A stretch of 64,000 bases of DNA from Desulfosarcinaceae bacterium (GTDB taxonomy: Bacteria; Desulfobacterota; Desulfobacteria; Desulfobacterales; Desulfosarcinaceae), in contig JASJCL010000020.1 in the NCBI GenBank assembly GCA_030066015.1, positions 1 to 64,000 of the forward strand, written 5' to 3'. Shown in pieces: positions 43,795 to 53,141 of the stretch. A program made the translations under genes and the position numbers. Below the pieces are notes generated by a model. The model had not been told where the DNA came from. It saw nothing but the letters and a program-made list of their open reading frames with translations, and made no database searches. How positions within the stretch are numbered: position 1 is the stretch's first letter; each line of letters begins with the position of its first letter.

Positions 43795-45563
43795 CTGAAG
43801 ACCTTCTTGATGAGGGATCCCAGCCGTCGGCGCAGATCCTCGCGGGCATCATCCCCAAGTGATGCGCCGCTGTAGTGGTAGCCATCGATCTCTTCCAGCA
43901 GGCGAGCCGCCTCGCCGGCCGTCTCGCCAGAGAAGCCGCCCTGCTCCAGTCGCAGCTCAACTTCACTGGCTGTAAGGGCCGCTCCGCTGCCGCCGGTCGC
44001 CCCCATGACGGCCGCCACCAATGCCCGCCGTAGTGCGGTGAGAAACCGGTCGGCAGGGGCGTTCGCGGCGGCCGAGCGCAGCGCCTGGCGGGCCTCGCGT
44101 CGCATGCGCGAACGTCCGTCGGCAGCGGGTTTGAGCAGTCGCATGGCGCCGCCTAGAAGGGCGAATCCCAGGGCTGGCAGCAGGAGCAGTGCCCAAAACA
44201 GGTGGCGGCCCAGGCGCGGCGATGGCTTCAGCGCATCGAGACCCTCCTTGAGGGGCAGGATGTCTTTTCCGGTGAAGGCGACCTTCTGTTTGTTCCCGTC
44301 GGTCTGCTGGCCCGGTGTTGCCATGACGGCCACAGTGGTCTCCGTTCCGGGTTCGCCTGCGGTGACGGCCAGCTCGATGACGTCGGTGCGGACCTCCCGG
44401 AACGCCTCCGCGAAGGGGTCAAAGTAGACCAGGCGACTTTCGGGCAATTGAAATGTGCCCGTGGTCACCGGTACCAGGGCGGTGCGGAAAATCTTGTTGC
44501 CGCTGAACCCGCGGCCATCCATCTGAATCTCCGCCGATGGCGTGTCCGTATACGTCTTGAAGTCCTGGGGTATCGCCAGGGGCGGGGCGACAGCGTCACG
44601 AATATTGCCGCGTCCGCTGATGCGCACGGTCAGCGTGGTGGATTCGCCCACTGTCAGAGCTGTCTGGGCCACCTCGCGTCGCAAGCTGAATTGGCCCACC
44701 AAGCCGGAGAAGACGCCATCGCCCCTATAGGCGGGCAGGGGCCGCACGGATACCTGGAGCGCTTTGCTGGTGAGCAGGCGTGGCTCTACCTGGGTGCGGC
44801 TGAAGCTGAAGAAGTTGTCGTTAAAAAAGTCATCCAGGCTGCCCGAGCGTTTGCGCCGATGTCGTTGCACCAACCCGAAACTGAGCCGCGCCGGCGCGAT
44901 GGTGACAGGCCCGGGCGCCAGGGGAATCAGGAGGTAGACCACTTCGGTCACCAGATATTCCCGCCCGCTAACCACGGTGCGGCGCGTGGGGCGCTCCTCA
45001 AACTCGTGGGCCTCGAACCCGCTGAAATCGGGTTGCTCCAGGCGTCCGTCGGTGATTTGAACCCCTTGATAGAGGGTGAAGGTGTAGCGAATTTGCTGCC
45101 CCACATATGGCTGATCCTCGGAGAGGTCGACCTCCACGAAGATATCCTGGGCGCTCTCGGTAGTATCGGTTCGCGCGGCCACCGTGATCTGAATTGGCTG
45201 GGTGCGCAGGCGGGTGCCGTTCACGTCCACTGTCAGGGCGGGGATGGTCAGGGATCCGGTCCTGCGTGGAATGAGCTGGTAGGTGTGGGTCACTTCGCGG
45301 GTGGTCCGCCGATTGATCATGGAGATCTGGGTAGCGGTGCCCTGACTGTGGATCTCGAAGTCGGTGAGCGGAGACAGGTCCACGACGCCATCTTCTCCGC
45401 CGACCACCACCCTGAGACGCAGGCTCTCTCCGGGCTGGACCTGGTTGCGGTCCACCAGCGCCCTCACCGTGATGCCGCCCTCTGCGGCGTCAGCGTGGCC
45501 GGTTCCTCCCCAAGCACCCATCAGCAGGAGCAGGGCGCCTATGAGCAGGCGCATCGGCTTCAC
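43791..45563 (-). CDS. batD: BatD family protein
   Basis: A 590-residue envelope protein of the BatD (oxygen-tolerance) family. A signal peptide ends near GHADA. The bulk is beta-rich: two Ig-like modules with signatures VRALVDRNQVQPGESLRLRV and VEVDLSEDQPYVGQQIRYTF, a later VGESTTLTVRISGRGNIRD stretch, and a membrane helix at about 455-475 with a basic cytoplasmic tail. Overlaps batE and the upstream BatB/C gene by 4 bases each. In Bat systems BatD is thought to form complexes with the VWA proteins; no enzymatic motif is seen. Confidence 0.85.
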   Translation of the reverse strand: MKPMRLLIGALLLLMGAWGGTGHADAAEGGITVRALVDRNQVQPGESLRLRVVVGGEDGVVDLSPLTDFEIHSQGTATQISMINRRTTREVTHTYQLIPRRTGSLTIPALTVDVNGTRLRTQPIQITVAARTDTTESAQDIFVEVDLSEDQPYVGQQIRYTFTLYQGVQITDGRLEQPDFSGFEAHEFEERPTRRTVVSGREYLVTEVVYLLIPLAPGPVTIAPARLSFGLVQRHRRKRSGSLDDFFNDNFFSFSRTQVEPRLLTSKALQVSVRPLPAYRGDGVFSGLVGQFSLRREVAQTALTVGESTTLTVRISGRGNIRDAVAPPLAIPQDFKTYTDTPSAEIQMDGRGFSGNKIFRTALVPVTTGTFQLPESRLVYFDPFAEAFREVRTDVIELAVTAGEPGTETTVAVMATPGQQTDGNKQKVAFTGKDILPLKEGLDALKPSPRLGRHLFWALLLLPALGFALLGGAMRLLKPAADGRSRMRREARQALRSAAANAPADRFLTALRRALVAAVMGATGGSGAALTASEVELRLEQGGFSGETAGEAARLLEEIDGYHYSGASLGDDAREDLRRRLGSLIKKVFR

Positions 45564-47428
45564 CAGTCCTTCTCCACTTTGCGACCTTGGTAAGCGGGTA
45601 TCATGGCCCTGCCCGGTTGGTCCTCCAGCCGGTTGAGCATCTGCTCGGCCAATCGGGGATCGATCTCCGGCGCCGCCGGCTGGGAGGGGGCGGGCCCGGA
45701 TGGGTCTTCTGCGCCCCTGGACGGGGGCTCGGCCGCGTCCGCCTGCCGTTCGTCGGCATTGTCCATCTGCTCGCCAAATTTGCTGCCCGCCGTCCTTTGG
45801 GGGGCATCCTGGTTCGTACCACCGCTGCTCGGCTGGTCCTGCTCCCCTTGGGCGTCCTGGGACGAACGGTCTGGGCCCGCGGCGGCATCCGCCTTCTGTT
45901 CGCCTGAGGCCGGATCCCTCTCGCTGCGCTGCTGTGCGTCCTGCTCTTGCGGCGGCTGCGCGTTTTGCCCCTGCCCAGCCTGATCCTGGTTGGGCGGTGG
46001 TGGCTGCGCCATCACCCGTTTGACATATTCAAGGTTCTCCTTGGCCTGAATATCGTCGGGATTGAGTGCGAGAGCGCGTTCATAACTCGCGATGGCCTGA
46101 GCGTACTGACCGCCCCTGTATTGGGCGTTGCCCAAGTTGTAGTGCAGCCGGGCCGCCAGATCGGCGGCGGCGGTGTCGGTCAGCTGATCGAGGGCGTCCG
46201 CATAGTGTTGGCCGGCGGCGGCGAAGTCTCCGGTTTTATAGTAGGCGTTGCCGACGTTGTAAAGCACCTCAGGGTTATCCGGATCCCTCAACTGCTGATC
46301 GATAAAGCCCTTCAAGGCGGTCGCGTAGTCACCGGTCGCATACTTCTCGATCGCCTCCTTGGCGTCCGCTGCCCAACTCTGCGGGGGCAGCCACAGGGCG
46401 CCGGCCGCCAGGACGATGACGAGCACACCACCCGTCTGCGGCCGTCTGCGGGCAGGCAGGAGCATCTCGGTCACCAACAGCGCCAGGGCCAGTCCGAGGA
46501 TCCATTGGTAACGGTCCTCCCATACCTGCCGCCGACGGGTGGTGAGGGTCCGGGACGTCATCTCCTTGCGAATCTGCTGTCGATACACGGCGTCCAGGTC
46601 CATGTCGCCGGCAACCGATCGTACATATCCCCCGCCGGTGGCCAGCGCCATCTGCTTGAGCCCCGTCTCGTCCAGACGAGAAAGCACGATCTTGCCGCTG
46701 CGATCTTTCTTGAAGCCGCCGCCGGCTGCCGGAATGGGCACCCCTCCCTCGCCGCCCACGCCAATACAGAAGAGCTTTATCTTGGATGCCGTCGCGGATG
46801 CCAGTGCGGCCTGCAGGTCTCCCGGAGCGGTATGCCCGCCGTCGGTTATGAGGATCACGGCTTTGTCGCTGGCCACTTCAGGATCGAAGCTCTCTGTGGC
46901 GACGGTCAGGGCGGCGGCGAGATCGGTACCGCCCACGGGCAGAAAGTCGGGTCCCAGGTGGTTCAAGAAGAGGTGAAAGGCGGCGTAATCCACGGTGAGA
47001 GGACACTGCAAAAAGGCGGTGCCGGCAAACGCCACCAGCCCCACCCGGTCCCCCTCCAGCATGCCCAACAGATCGATGATCTCCCGCTTGGCGCGGTCCA
47101 GGCGGGTCGGCGCGATGTCTTGTGCCAGCATGCTGCGGGAGCAGTCCAGGGCGATCACCAGGTCCACGCCGCGGCGTTCCACTTCCCGCCAGCGGTAGCC
47201 GTATTGGGGTCCGGCCATGGCGATGGCCACTAGGGTGAGGACGAGCAGCGCCAGGATGGCCCGTGTCCCCCGGCGCGGCAGGGCCTTTGGCAGGATGACG
47301 GCCAGCCCCGGCGGTTTGGCGAAACGTTTCAGCACCCGCTGACGGCGCTGTTGACCGTACCAGAAGAGACCGGCCGCCAGCGGGACCAGCCAGATGAGGT
47401 AGAGCATGGGGGCCTGGGCGAATTTCAC
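45560..47428 (-). CDS. BatB-BatC fusion (VWA plus TPR protein)
   Basis: A 622-residue membrane protein. The GTG start at 47428 is fixed by a 4-base overlap (GTGA) with batA and a GGAGG site. Residues 1-85 include two membrane helices. A von Willebrand A domain follows with MIDAS motif DCSRS near residue 97 and GGTDL later, ending at a helix of about 305-325. From about 370 it becomes TPR (EVLYNVGNAYYKTGDFAAAG; YNLGNAQYRGGQYAQAIASY), then a disordered Gln/Pro/Asp/Ala-rich tail from about 505. This joins BatB (VWA) and BatC (TPR), which are separate genes in classic Bat operons. Part of the aerotolerance-type cluster; function of the complex is unresolved. Confidence 0.85.
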   Translation of the reverse strand: MKFAQAPMLYLIWLVPLAAGLFWYGQQRRQRVLKRFAKPPGLAVILPKALPRRGTRAILALLVLTLVAIAMAGPQYGYRWREVERRGVDLVIALDCSRSMLAQDIAPTRLDRAKREIIDLLGMLEGDRVGLVAFAGTAFLQCPLTVDYAAFHLFLNHLGPDFLPVGGTDLAAALTVATESFDPEVASDKAVILITDGGHTAPGDLQAALASATASKIKLFCIGVGGEGGVPIPAAGGGFKKDRSGKIVLSRLDETGLKQMALATGGGYVRSVAGDMDLDAVYRQQIRKEMTSRTLTTRRRQVWEDRYQWILGLALALLVTEMLLPARRRPQTGGVLVIVLAAGALWLPPQSWAADAKEAIEKYATGDYATALKGFIDQQLRDPDNPEVLYNVGNAYYKTGDFAAAGQHYADALDQLTDTAAADLAARLHYNLGNAQYRGGQYAQAIASYERALALNPDDIQAKENLEYVKRVMAQPPPPNQDQAGQGQNAQPPQEQDAQQRSERDPASGEQKADAAAGPDRSSQDAQGEQDQPSSGGTNQDAPQRTAGSKFGEQMDNADERQADAAEPPSRGAEDPSGPAPSQPAAPEIDPRLAEQMLNRLEDQPGRAMIPAYQGRKVEKDW

Positions 47429-48432
47429 GGGACCTCCAGAAAGCGGGTGTTGACCAGCACGGTCCAGAGGATCAACACACACAGGGCCGGCAAGAGCAGG
47501 TATCGGTAGAGATCATTGTACTGGTCATAGGTCTTCAGCTCCACCTCGGTCGTCTCCATCTCGTCGATGGTGGCGTAGATCTTGCGCAAGCCCTCGGTAT
47601 CTTCGGCCCGGAAGTACAATCCATCGGTTGCCGCGGCAATGGCCGCGAGGGCGTTCTCGTCGATATCCACCCGTTGGTAGACGATGCGCTCCCCGAACAA
47701 GGGGCTTTGCACCCGGAACGGAACCTTGCCCCGCGATCCCACGCCGATCGTATAGACCTTTACCCCCTTGGCCTTGGCCGCTTGAGCGGCGGCTTGCGGG
47801 CTGAGACTGCCGCTGTTGCTACGGCCGTCGGTGAGAAGCACAATGAGGTTGGCTTCGCTGGCGATATCGGCCAGGCGTTTGACGCTGATCCCCAAAGCAT
47901 CCCCGATGGCTGTGCTTTTGCCGGCCGCTCCGATCTCCAGCCGATCGAGCACCCGCAACAGGGTGTCGTAATCCCGGGTCAGGGGCAGCTGGGTGTACGC
48001 CTGGGAACCGAAGACCACCATGCCGATGCGGTCGCCGCTGCGCTCGGCGGCGCGGCTGGCGATAAATTCGGCCACCACCGCTTTGACCGCCGCCAGGCGG
48101 TTGACCACCTTGCCTTCGGCCTTAAAGTCCAGCGCGGCCATGCTCTCGGACAGATCGACCGCCAAGACGATATTGATCCCCTCGCTGAGAATCGTGGTCT
48201 GCCGAACCCCCCACTGGGGCCGCGCCAAGGCAACCACCATGAGCACGAGGGCCAGCCATTTGAGCCAGGGGAGGACCCGGCACAGGCGGACGGCCAGGGT
48301 GGGCCTGAGCCCGACCACGGCGGTCAGGCCGGAGTGGTCCAGGGCCGCCCCCGGCTGTCGGCTGCGCCACCAGACCATCAGGGGCAATAATCCCAGGAGC
48401 AGTAATGCGGTGGGAGAGGCGAATCGAAACAT
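47425..48432 (-). CDS. batA: BatA-like VWA membrane protein
   Basis: A 335-residue VWA protein. Two N-terminal helices (about 8-22 and 55-72) are followed by the VWA domain with MIDAS DLSES at 91-95, a conserved LTDGRSNSG (about 208-216), and a C-terminal membrane helix at about 312-330. The layout is that of BatA. It overlaps the BatB/C gene by 4 bases. The upstream DUF4381 gene ends 3 bases before its ATG. Likely partner of MoxR, as in characterised MoxR/VWA pairs. Confidence 0.87.
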   Translation of the reverse strand: MFRFASPTALLLLGLLPLMVWWRSRQPGAALDHSGLTAVVGLRPTLAVRLCRVLPWLKWLALVLMVVALARPQWGVRQTTILSEGINIVLAVDLSESMAALDFKAEGKVVNRLAAVKAVVAEFIASRAAERSGDRIGMVVFGSQAYTQLPLTRDYDTLLRVLDRLEIGAAGKSTAIGDALGISVKRLADIASEANLIVLLTDGRSNSGSLSPQAAAQAAKAKGVKVYTIGVGSRGKVPFRVQSPLFGERIVYQRVDIDENALAAIAAATDGLYFRAEDTEGLRKIYATIDEMETTEVELKTYDQYNDLYRYLLLPALCVLILWTVLVNTRFLEVP

Positions 48433-48435
48433 GGA

Positions 48436-49176
48436 TCAGACCGCCCTCTCCCGGTGCGCCGGCGCGGCCAAAGCGTCTGTGGTCACCGTGACGAAGTGGC
48501 GTACATGGGCGAGATCTTCGGCCATATGGGCCTCCTGAGCCGGTCGGCCGGCAAATTTGATGGGCTCGCTGCGCGACCAGAACTGATCCAGGAGGTTCAA
48601 TTGTCCGGTGGGCAGGTCGAGATGCGCCACCAGCGGCCGAAGTTCCTCGGGCGTCATCTCGGGGGCACCGATGGCGTAGCGTTCGAGCAGATAGCGGCGC
48701 AGGATCTCCGAGAGGCGAAAATAAAACCGGCGGCCATCGGCGAGACGGTCGCCCTCCAGGGCGTTTAAGGCCAGTCGGGCATTCTCTTCGGGTGACAGCT
48801 CCGGCGTGAGGGTGGGAATCTCCTCCGCCCCTCGCCGCTTTTGCAGCAGGTGGCGGCCCAGCATCAGGAGCACGAGCAGCAGCAACGCCGAACCGGTGAG
48901 CCAGACGGCCTTCCACGGGAAAGCGTTGGGGGCGATGATGGGTTTGATGTCGTGGATATCGGCCATCGCGTCCGCGCTGGCGGTGCCGGGGTCATAGCCC
49001 GGGGGGGTGCCCTCGGCACTCCCCGGCCCCGTCGAATCGAGGATTGGTTGGTTCGACCCTATGCTGGCGGCAACCGGTGCCGGTGGTTGGGCACCGGCGC
49101 AGATCGTCGCCGGCATCAGCCAGAGGAGCAGCGCCAGCGGCGGCGCGAGTCGTTCTATGTGCAAAGCCCCTTTCAT
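48436..49176 (-). CDS. DUF4381 family protein
   Basis: A 246-residue membrane protein. A signal peptide (about 1-28) is followed by a Pro/Gly-rich periplasmic stretch, a membrane helix at about 92-110 (WLTGSALLLLVLLMLG) and a cytoplasmic helical domain with RRYLLERYAIGAPEMTPEEL. DUF4381 genes usually lie between a DUF58 gene and BatA-type VWA genes, exactly as here. Its start overlaps the DUF58 stop by 4 bases (ATGA). Function unknown; membrane linker of the MoxR/VWA system inferred. Confidence 0.75.
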   Translation of the reverse strand: MKGALHIERLAPPLALLLWLMPATICAGAQPPAPVAASIGSNQPILDSTGPGSAEGTPPGYDPGTASADAMADIHDIKPIIAPNAFPWKAVWLTGSALLLLVLLMLGRHLLQKRRGAEEIPTLTPELSPEENARLALNALEGDRLADGRRFYFRLSEILRRYLLERYAIGAPEMTPEELRPLVAHLDLPTGQLNLLDQFWSRSEPIKFAGRPAQEAHMAEDLAHVRHFVTVTTDALAAPAHRERAV

Positions 49177-50063
49177 CGTTTGCGACGCTCCCGTATGCGA
49201 AAGTAGCGAACTAGGGCATCGGCCGCGTCCCCCGCGGTGCTCAGATCCACTGTGTCCATCTTGAGGCTGGCCAGTTGGTCCTTGGTGGCCCTGCGGGCGT
49301 CCTGCTGAAGGCGCGCGAATGCGGCGCGACTGCGGGGATCGGCAGCGTCGAAGGTGAGCTGCCGGCCGCTCTCCAGGTCCGCCAGAGCGACGAGTCCGCC
49401 CCGCGGCAGCACTACTTCTCCGGGATCGGACACCATCAGGGCGATGAGCTCATGGCGGCGCCCGCCGGAGCGCAGCCGTCGCCGCAGGGCATCGTCCATG
49501 GCGGGGACGATGAAATCGGAGATGAGGAAACTGACGCTCTGTTTGCGGCATACGCGCCCCAGAAACCCCACCGCCGTACCGATATCGGTCCCCCTGCCCG
49601 TCGGCCTGAAGCTGAAAATCTCGCGCAGCACCCGCCACACATGGGCGGACCCCTTTTTGGGAGGAATATAGTGCTCCACCTGGTCGGTGAAGAGGATGGC
49701 GCCTACCTTGTCGTTGTTGCGAATGGCGTTGAAGGCCAGAATGGCCGCCGCCTCCGCGATGGTATCGCGTTTGGTGGCCTGAGTGGTGCCGAATCGATTG
49801 GAGGCACTCAGGTCGATCAGGAGCATGACGATGAGTTCGCGCTCCTCCCGGTAGCGTTTGACGAAGGGGCGCCCCAGGCGGGCGCTCACCTTCCAGTCGA
49901 TGCGCTTCACCTCGTCGCCGGGCGTGTATTCACGCACCTCCTCGAACTCGATCCCGCTGCCCCGGAACACTGAGCGGTACTGACCGGCCATGAGGGTGTT
50001 GACCTGGCGGCCGCTTTTAATGTGGACCTTTTTGATTTTGGCGATGATCTCTGGCGAGAGCAT
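49173..50063 (-). CDS. DUF58 family protein
   Basis: A 296-residue soluble protein with a VWA-like fold. The signature GIEFEEVREYTPGDEVKRIDWKVSARLG is at the N-terminus, followed by KRYREERELIVMLLIDLSASN, which holds the MIDAS-like DLSAS, and later SFLISDFIVP. DUF58 genes almost always follow moxR in such operons. Its gene lies 35 bases after the MoxR stop and overlaps the DUF4381 gene by 4 bases. No enzymatic activity is known; it probably binds MoxR. Confidence 0.9.
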   Translation of the reverse strand: MLSPEIIAKIKKVHIKSGRQVNTLMAGQYRSVFRGSGIEFEEVREYTPGDEVKRIDWKVSARLGRPFVKRYREERELIVMLLIDLSASNRFGTTQATKRDTIAEAAAILAFNAIRNNDKVGAILFTDQVEHYIPPKKGSAHVWRVLREIFSFRPTGRGTDIGTAVGFLGRVCRKQSVSFLISDFIVPAMDDALRRRLRSGGRRHELIALMVSDPGEVVLPRGGLVALADLESGRQLTFDAADPRSRAAFARLQQDARRATKDQLASLKMDTVDLSTAGDAADALVRYFRIRERRKR

Positions 50064-50098
50064 GTCGGGTAGACCTGATGGTTACGATGAGCTTTCGC

Positions 50099-51082
50099 TC
50101 AGGGTACGGGCACGGCCTCAAAGATGCTGGTAATGATCTCATCGGTGGTGAGATCTTCCGCTTCGGCCTCGTATGTCAGGAGGATGCGGTGACGCAGCAC
50201 GTTCGGCGCCACGGTTTTCACGTCCTGGGGGGTCACGAAGGCGCGCCCCTGGAGAAAGGCATAGGCCCGCGCCGCCAGGCTGAGAAAGATGGTGGCCCGG
50301 GGCGAGGCGCCAAACTGGATGTAATTGGCGATATCGATGCCGTAGTCGGCCGGTTTTCGCGAGGCGAAGACCAGGTCGACGATGTAATCACGCAGCTTCT
50401 CGTCCATGTAGATGCTGCGGATCAGGCGGTGAATCTCATCCAATTCCCCGGGGGTCAGCACTCTACTGATCTGCGGATCGTCGGTGAACCCCACCCGCTG
50501 CATAATCTCCTTCTCCTCCGCCTTGTTGGGATAATCCATGAGGAGTTTGAGCATGAAGCGATCCACCTGTGCTTCGGGCAGCGGGTAGGTGCCCTCTTGT
50601 TCGATGGGGTTCTGGGTGGCCAGCACGAGGAAGGGGGGCGCCAAAGGGAAGGTGGCGTCGCCGATCGTGACCTGCGCCTCCTGCATCGCTTCCAGCAGTG
50701 CCGACTGCACCTTGGAGGGGGCCCGATTGATCTCGTCGGCGAGAATGATGTTGTTGAAGATCGGCCCCTTCTTTATCGTGAAATCGCCGGTTTTGGGGCG
50801 GTAGACTTCGGTGCCGATAAGGTCTGCCGGCAGAAGGTCGGGTGTGAACTGGATCCGTTTGAATTCCGCTTGCACCGTGTCGGCAAGGGCCTTGACGGCA
50901 CTGGTTTTGGCAAGGCCGGGAACCCCTTCGATGAGGATGTGGCCCTTGGTGAAGAGGCCGATGAGGAGCCCCTCGACCAGCCCCTCCTGGCCCACCAGCA
51001 ATTTGGCGATCTCCGCCTTGATGGCATTGACGCGGTGATGCTTGGCGACAATCTCTTCCCGGAGTGCTTCCAATGCTGTCAT
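50099..51082 (-). CDS. MoxR family AAA+ ATPase
   Basis: A 327-residue AAA+ ATPase. Walker A is GVPGLAKTS (about 54-62) and Walker B/sensor is ILADEINRAPSKVQSALLEAMQE (about 112-134). A sensor-1 region LATQNPIEQEG and an RFMLKL arginine-containing segment follow. MoxR proteins act as chaperones that insert metals or assemble complexes together with VWA proteins. It is the first gene of the minus-strand operon moxR-DUF58-DUF4381-batA-batBC-batD-batE. The promoter must lie in 51083-51200; I see no clear consensus boxes there. Confidence 0.92.
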   Translation of the reverse strand: MTALEALREEIVAKHHRVNAIKAEIAKLLVGQEGLVEGLLIGLFTKGHILIEGVPGLAKTSAVKALADTVQAEFKRIQFTPDLLPADLIGTEVYRPKTGDFTIKKGPIFNNIILADEINRAPSKVQSALLEAMQEAQVTIGDATFPLAPPFLVLATQNPIEQEGTYPLPEAQVDRFMLKLLMDYPNKAEEKEIMQRVGFTDDPQISRVLTPGELDEIHRLIRSIYMDEKLRDYIVDLVFASRKPADYGIDIANYIQFGASPRATIFLSLAARAYAFLQGRAFVTPQDVKTVAPNVLRHRILLTYEAEAEDLTTDEIITSIFEAVPVP

Positions 51083-51358
51083 CGATCAACCTTCGTCCTG
51101 CGTTTGCGCTGAGACCCATTGCGAAACGGGCGGACACCCGGCAGGGCCGGTGCGAACGTGGTGGTCACATGTTGCACAGGGGTGATACGGGGAAATTTGA
51201 GATGGGAGAATATGCGCCTCGCCAGATCTTGTCAAGATGACCGCGGGACCCGCTATCGGCCGATTTATCGCTTGCATGGTGCGCGCGATCCGGTTATGAA
51301 CGGTGTCACTGTCTGAATGGCTGTTCATTTTCAACCGTTCATCATCATCCGGGTCGAG

Positions 51359-52399
51359 ATGAGACAACGCCCTGCACTGCAGCCCGCTAAGCCCGCCATC
51401 GCCATAGGCGCCATCGCCGATCGCATCGCCCGCACACAATTGGCGAGCGGCGCGATTCCGTGGTCCGAGGGAGACAAAACCGACCCCTGGGACCATGTGG
51501 AATCGACCATGGGTCTGGCCGTGGCCGGCCGAACGGCAGCGGCGCGGCGGGCCTTCCAATGGCTGCGGGAGATGCAGCTGCCCGATGGCAGCTGGTATGC
51601 CGGTTACAAAATCGACGGCCCCTCTGACAAGACCCGCGAAACCAACATGGCCGCCTATGTGGCGGTGGGGCTTTGGCAATACTACCTGATCACCGGCGAC
51701 CTCGCGCTGCTGGAGGTGATGTGGCCCACCCTGCAGCGGGCCATCGACTTCGCTCTGCGTCTCCAGACCGGCGAGGGGGAGATCTATTGGGCCATCAGCC
51801 CCGAGGGGCGGGTGGACAAGATGGCGCTGCTCACTGGCTGCAGTTCCATCTATATGAGTCTGAAATGCGCCATCGCTGTGGGTCGCCTGCTGGGGCGGGT
51901 GCCGACCGCCTGGCAATGTGGTCTGTCGCGTCTGGGCGAAGCCCTCCAAAATAAACCCCACCGCTTCAACATGACCAAAGCGCGTTTCTCCATGGATTGG
52001 TTCTACCCCATTCTCTGCGGTGTGGTGAAAGGGGAGGCGGCCCGTATGCGCATCGACCGCGGCTGGAAAAAGTTCGTTGTGGAGGGGCTTGGCGTCCGTT
52101 GTGTATCGGATCAGCCCTGGGTGACCATCGCCGAGAGCAGCGAGCTGGTGTTGACCCTGGCCGCCATGGGCAACAGCGATCTGGCACGCATCGTCTTCAA
52201 TTGGACCTGCGACCACACATATGGGGACGGCACTTTCTGGTGCGGCTTCACTTTTCCCGACATGATCATCTGGCCGGAGGAGAAAATCGCTTGGACCAAT
52301 GCCGTCGTGCTCCTCGCTGCCGACGCCCTCTATGGACTGACGCCGGCCGCTGAGCTGTTCAGCCATCGCTTCTGGGATGAGATGGGTATCGGCATCTAA
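51359..52399 (+). CDS. prenyltransferase/squalene-oxidase-like alpha-barrel protein
   Basis: A 346-residue protein that appears to fold as an alpha/alpha toroid. Repeated helices with aromatic/Gly turns (QLPDGSWYAGYKIDG; WEMRWP-like LEVMWPTLQRAID; WTCDHTYGDGTFWCGF) resemble terpene cyclase/prenyltransferase or glucoamylase-like barrels. No DxDD cyclase motif is evident, so the activity is open. I start at ATG 51359, which has GGGTCGAG upstream; ATG 51317 adds 14 residues without a ribosome site. An acyltransferase gene follows after 11 bases, so the two products probably act on one substrate. Confidence 0.6.
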   Translation: MRQRPALQPAKPAIAIGAIADRIARTQLASGAIPWSEGDKTDPWDHVESTMGLAVAGRTAAARRAFQWLREMQLPDGSWYAGYKIDGPSDKTRETNMAAYVAVGLWQYYLITGDLALLEVMWPTLQRAIDFALRLQTGEGEIYWAISPEGRVDKMALLTGCSSIYMSLKCAIAVGRLLGRVPTAWQCGLSRLGEALQNKPHRFNMTKARFSMDWFYPILCGVVKGEAARMRIDRGWKKFVVEGLGVRCVSDQPWVTIAESSELVLTLAAMGNSDLARIVFNWTCDHTYGDGTFWCGFTFPDMIIWPEEKIAWTNAVVLLAADALYGLTPAAELFSHRFWDEMGIGI

Positions 52400-52410
52400 G
52401 GAGTGCCTAC

Positions 52411-53130
52411 ATGCGCAAAGATCATCGCCCCTGGGCGATCAAACGCGCCTTCATCAAACTGGAAAAACACTACACGCGTCACTTCATTGCGCCGCAGCTG
52501 ACACGCCTTGGCCGAGGAGACCGGTTTATGCGGCCCTGGCATGTGAAGCTTTTCGGTGCCCCCATCGAAATCGGCCGCTGCGCGACAGTGATCGCCGCTT
52601 CGGACGCCAAGGTGCGGCTTTCCGTCTGGCCCCAGGCGGTCGGCCAGGGGCGCATCGCCATCGGCGACTATGGTCTGCTCTGTCCCGGCGTACGCGTCAG
52701 CTCGGCCTGCGCCGTCACCATCGGCAACAATTGCATGCTGGCCAACGGGGTTTATGTCACCGACAGCGATTGGCACGATATCTACAACCGTCTGGCCATG
52801 GGGCGGGCCGAAGCGGTGAGCGTCGGGGACAATGTCTGGATCGGTGACGGGGCAACCGTTTGCAAAGGGGTCCAGATCGGTGAGAACAGCATTATTGGGG
52901 CCGGCAGCGTGGTGGTGCGCGAAATTCCCGCCAACTCGGTGGCGGCGGGCAACCCCGCCCGGGTGGTCAAAACGCTGGACACGACCAATGCTTTCGTCAC
53001 CCGCCAAAGCTGGTTCGACCAGGCCCACAACCTGGCAGACGAATTCAAGGCCTGGGACCAGGCGCTCCTGAATGGCAACTCGCTTTTGGGGTGGCTGCGG
53101 GCCAGCCTCTTTCCCACCCGGGATGATTGA
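52411..53130 (+). CDS. hexapeptide-repeat (left-handed beta-helix) acyltransferase
   Basis: A 239-residue acetyl/acyltransferase-like protein. From about residue 70 it shows hexapeptide turns (IAIGDYGLLCPGVRVSSACAVTIGNNCMLANGV; VWIGDGATVCKGVQIGENSIIGAGSVV), the left-handed beta-helix of the CatB/WbbJ group. The catalytic His is likely in YVTDSDWHDIYN. It ends with a C-terminal helix. TAAGGAG precedes the ATG at 52411, 11 bases after the barrel-protein stop. Acyl donor (usually acetyl-CoA) and acceptor unknown. Confidence 0.82.
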   Translation: MRKDHRPWAIKRAFIKLEKHYTRHFIAPQLTRLGRGDRFMRPWHVKLFGAPIEIGRCATVIAASDAKVRLSVWPQAVGQGRIAIGDYGLLCPGVRVSSACAVTIGNNCMLANGVYVTDSDWHDIYNRLAMGRAEAVSVGDNVWIGDGATVCKGVQIGENSIIGAGSVVVREIPANSVAAGNPARVVKTLDTTNAFVTRQSWFDQAHNLADEFKAWDQALLNGNSLLGWLRASLFPTRDD

Positions 53131-53141
53131 TCCTCTCCAGT

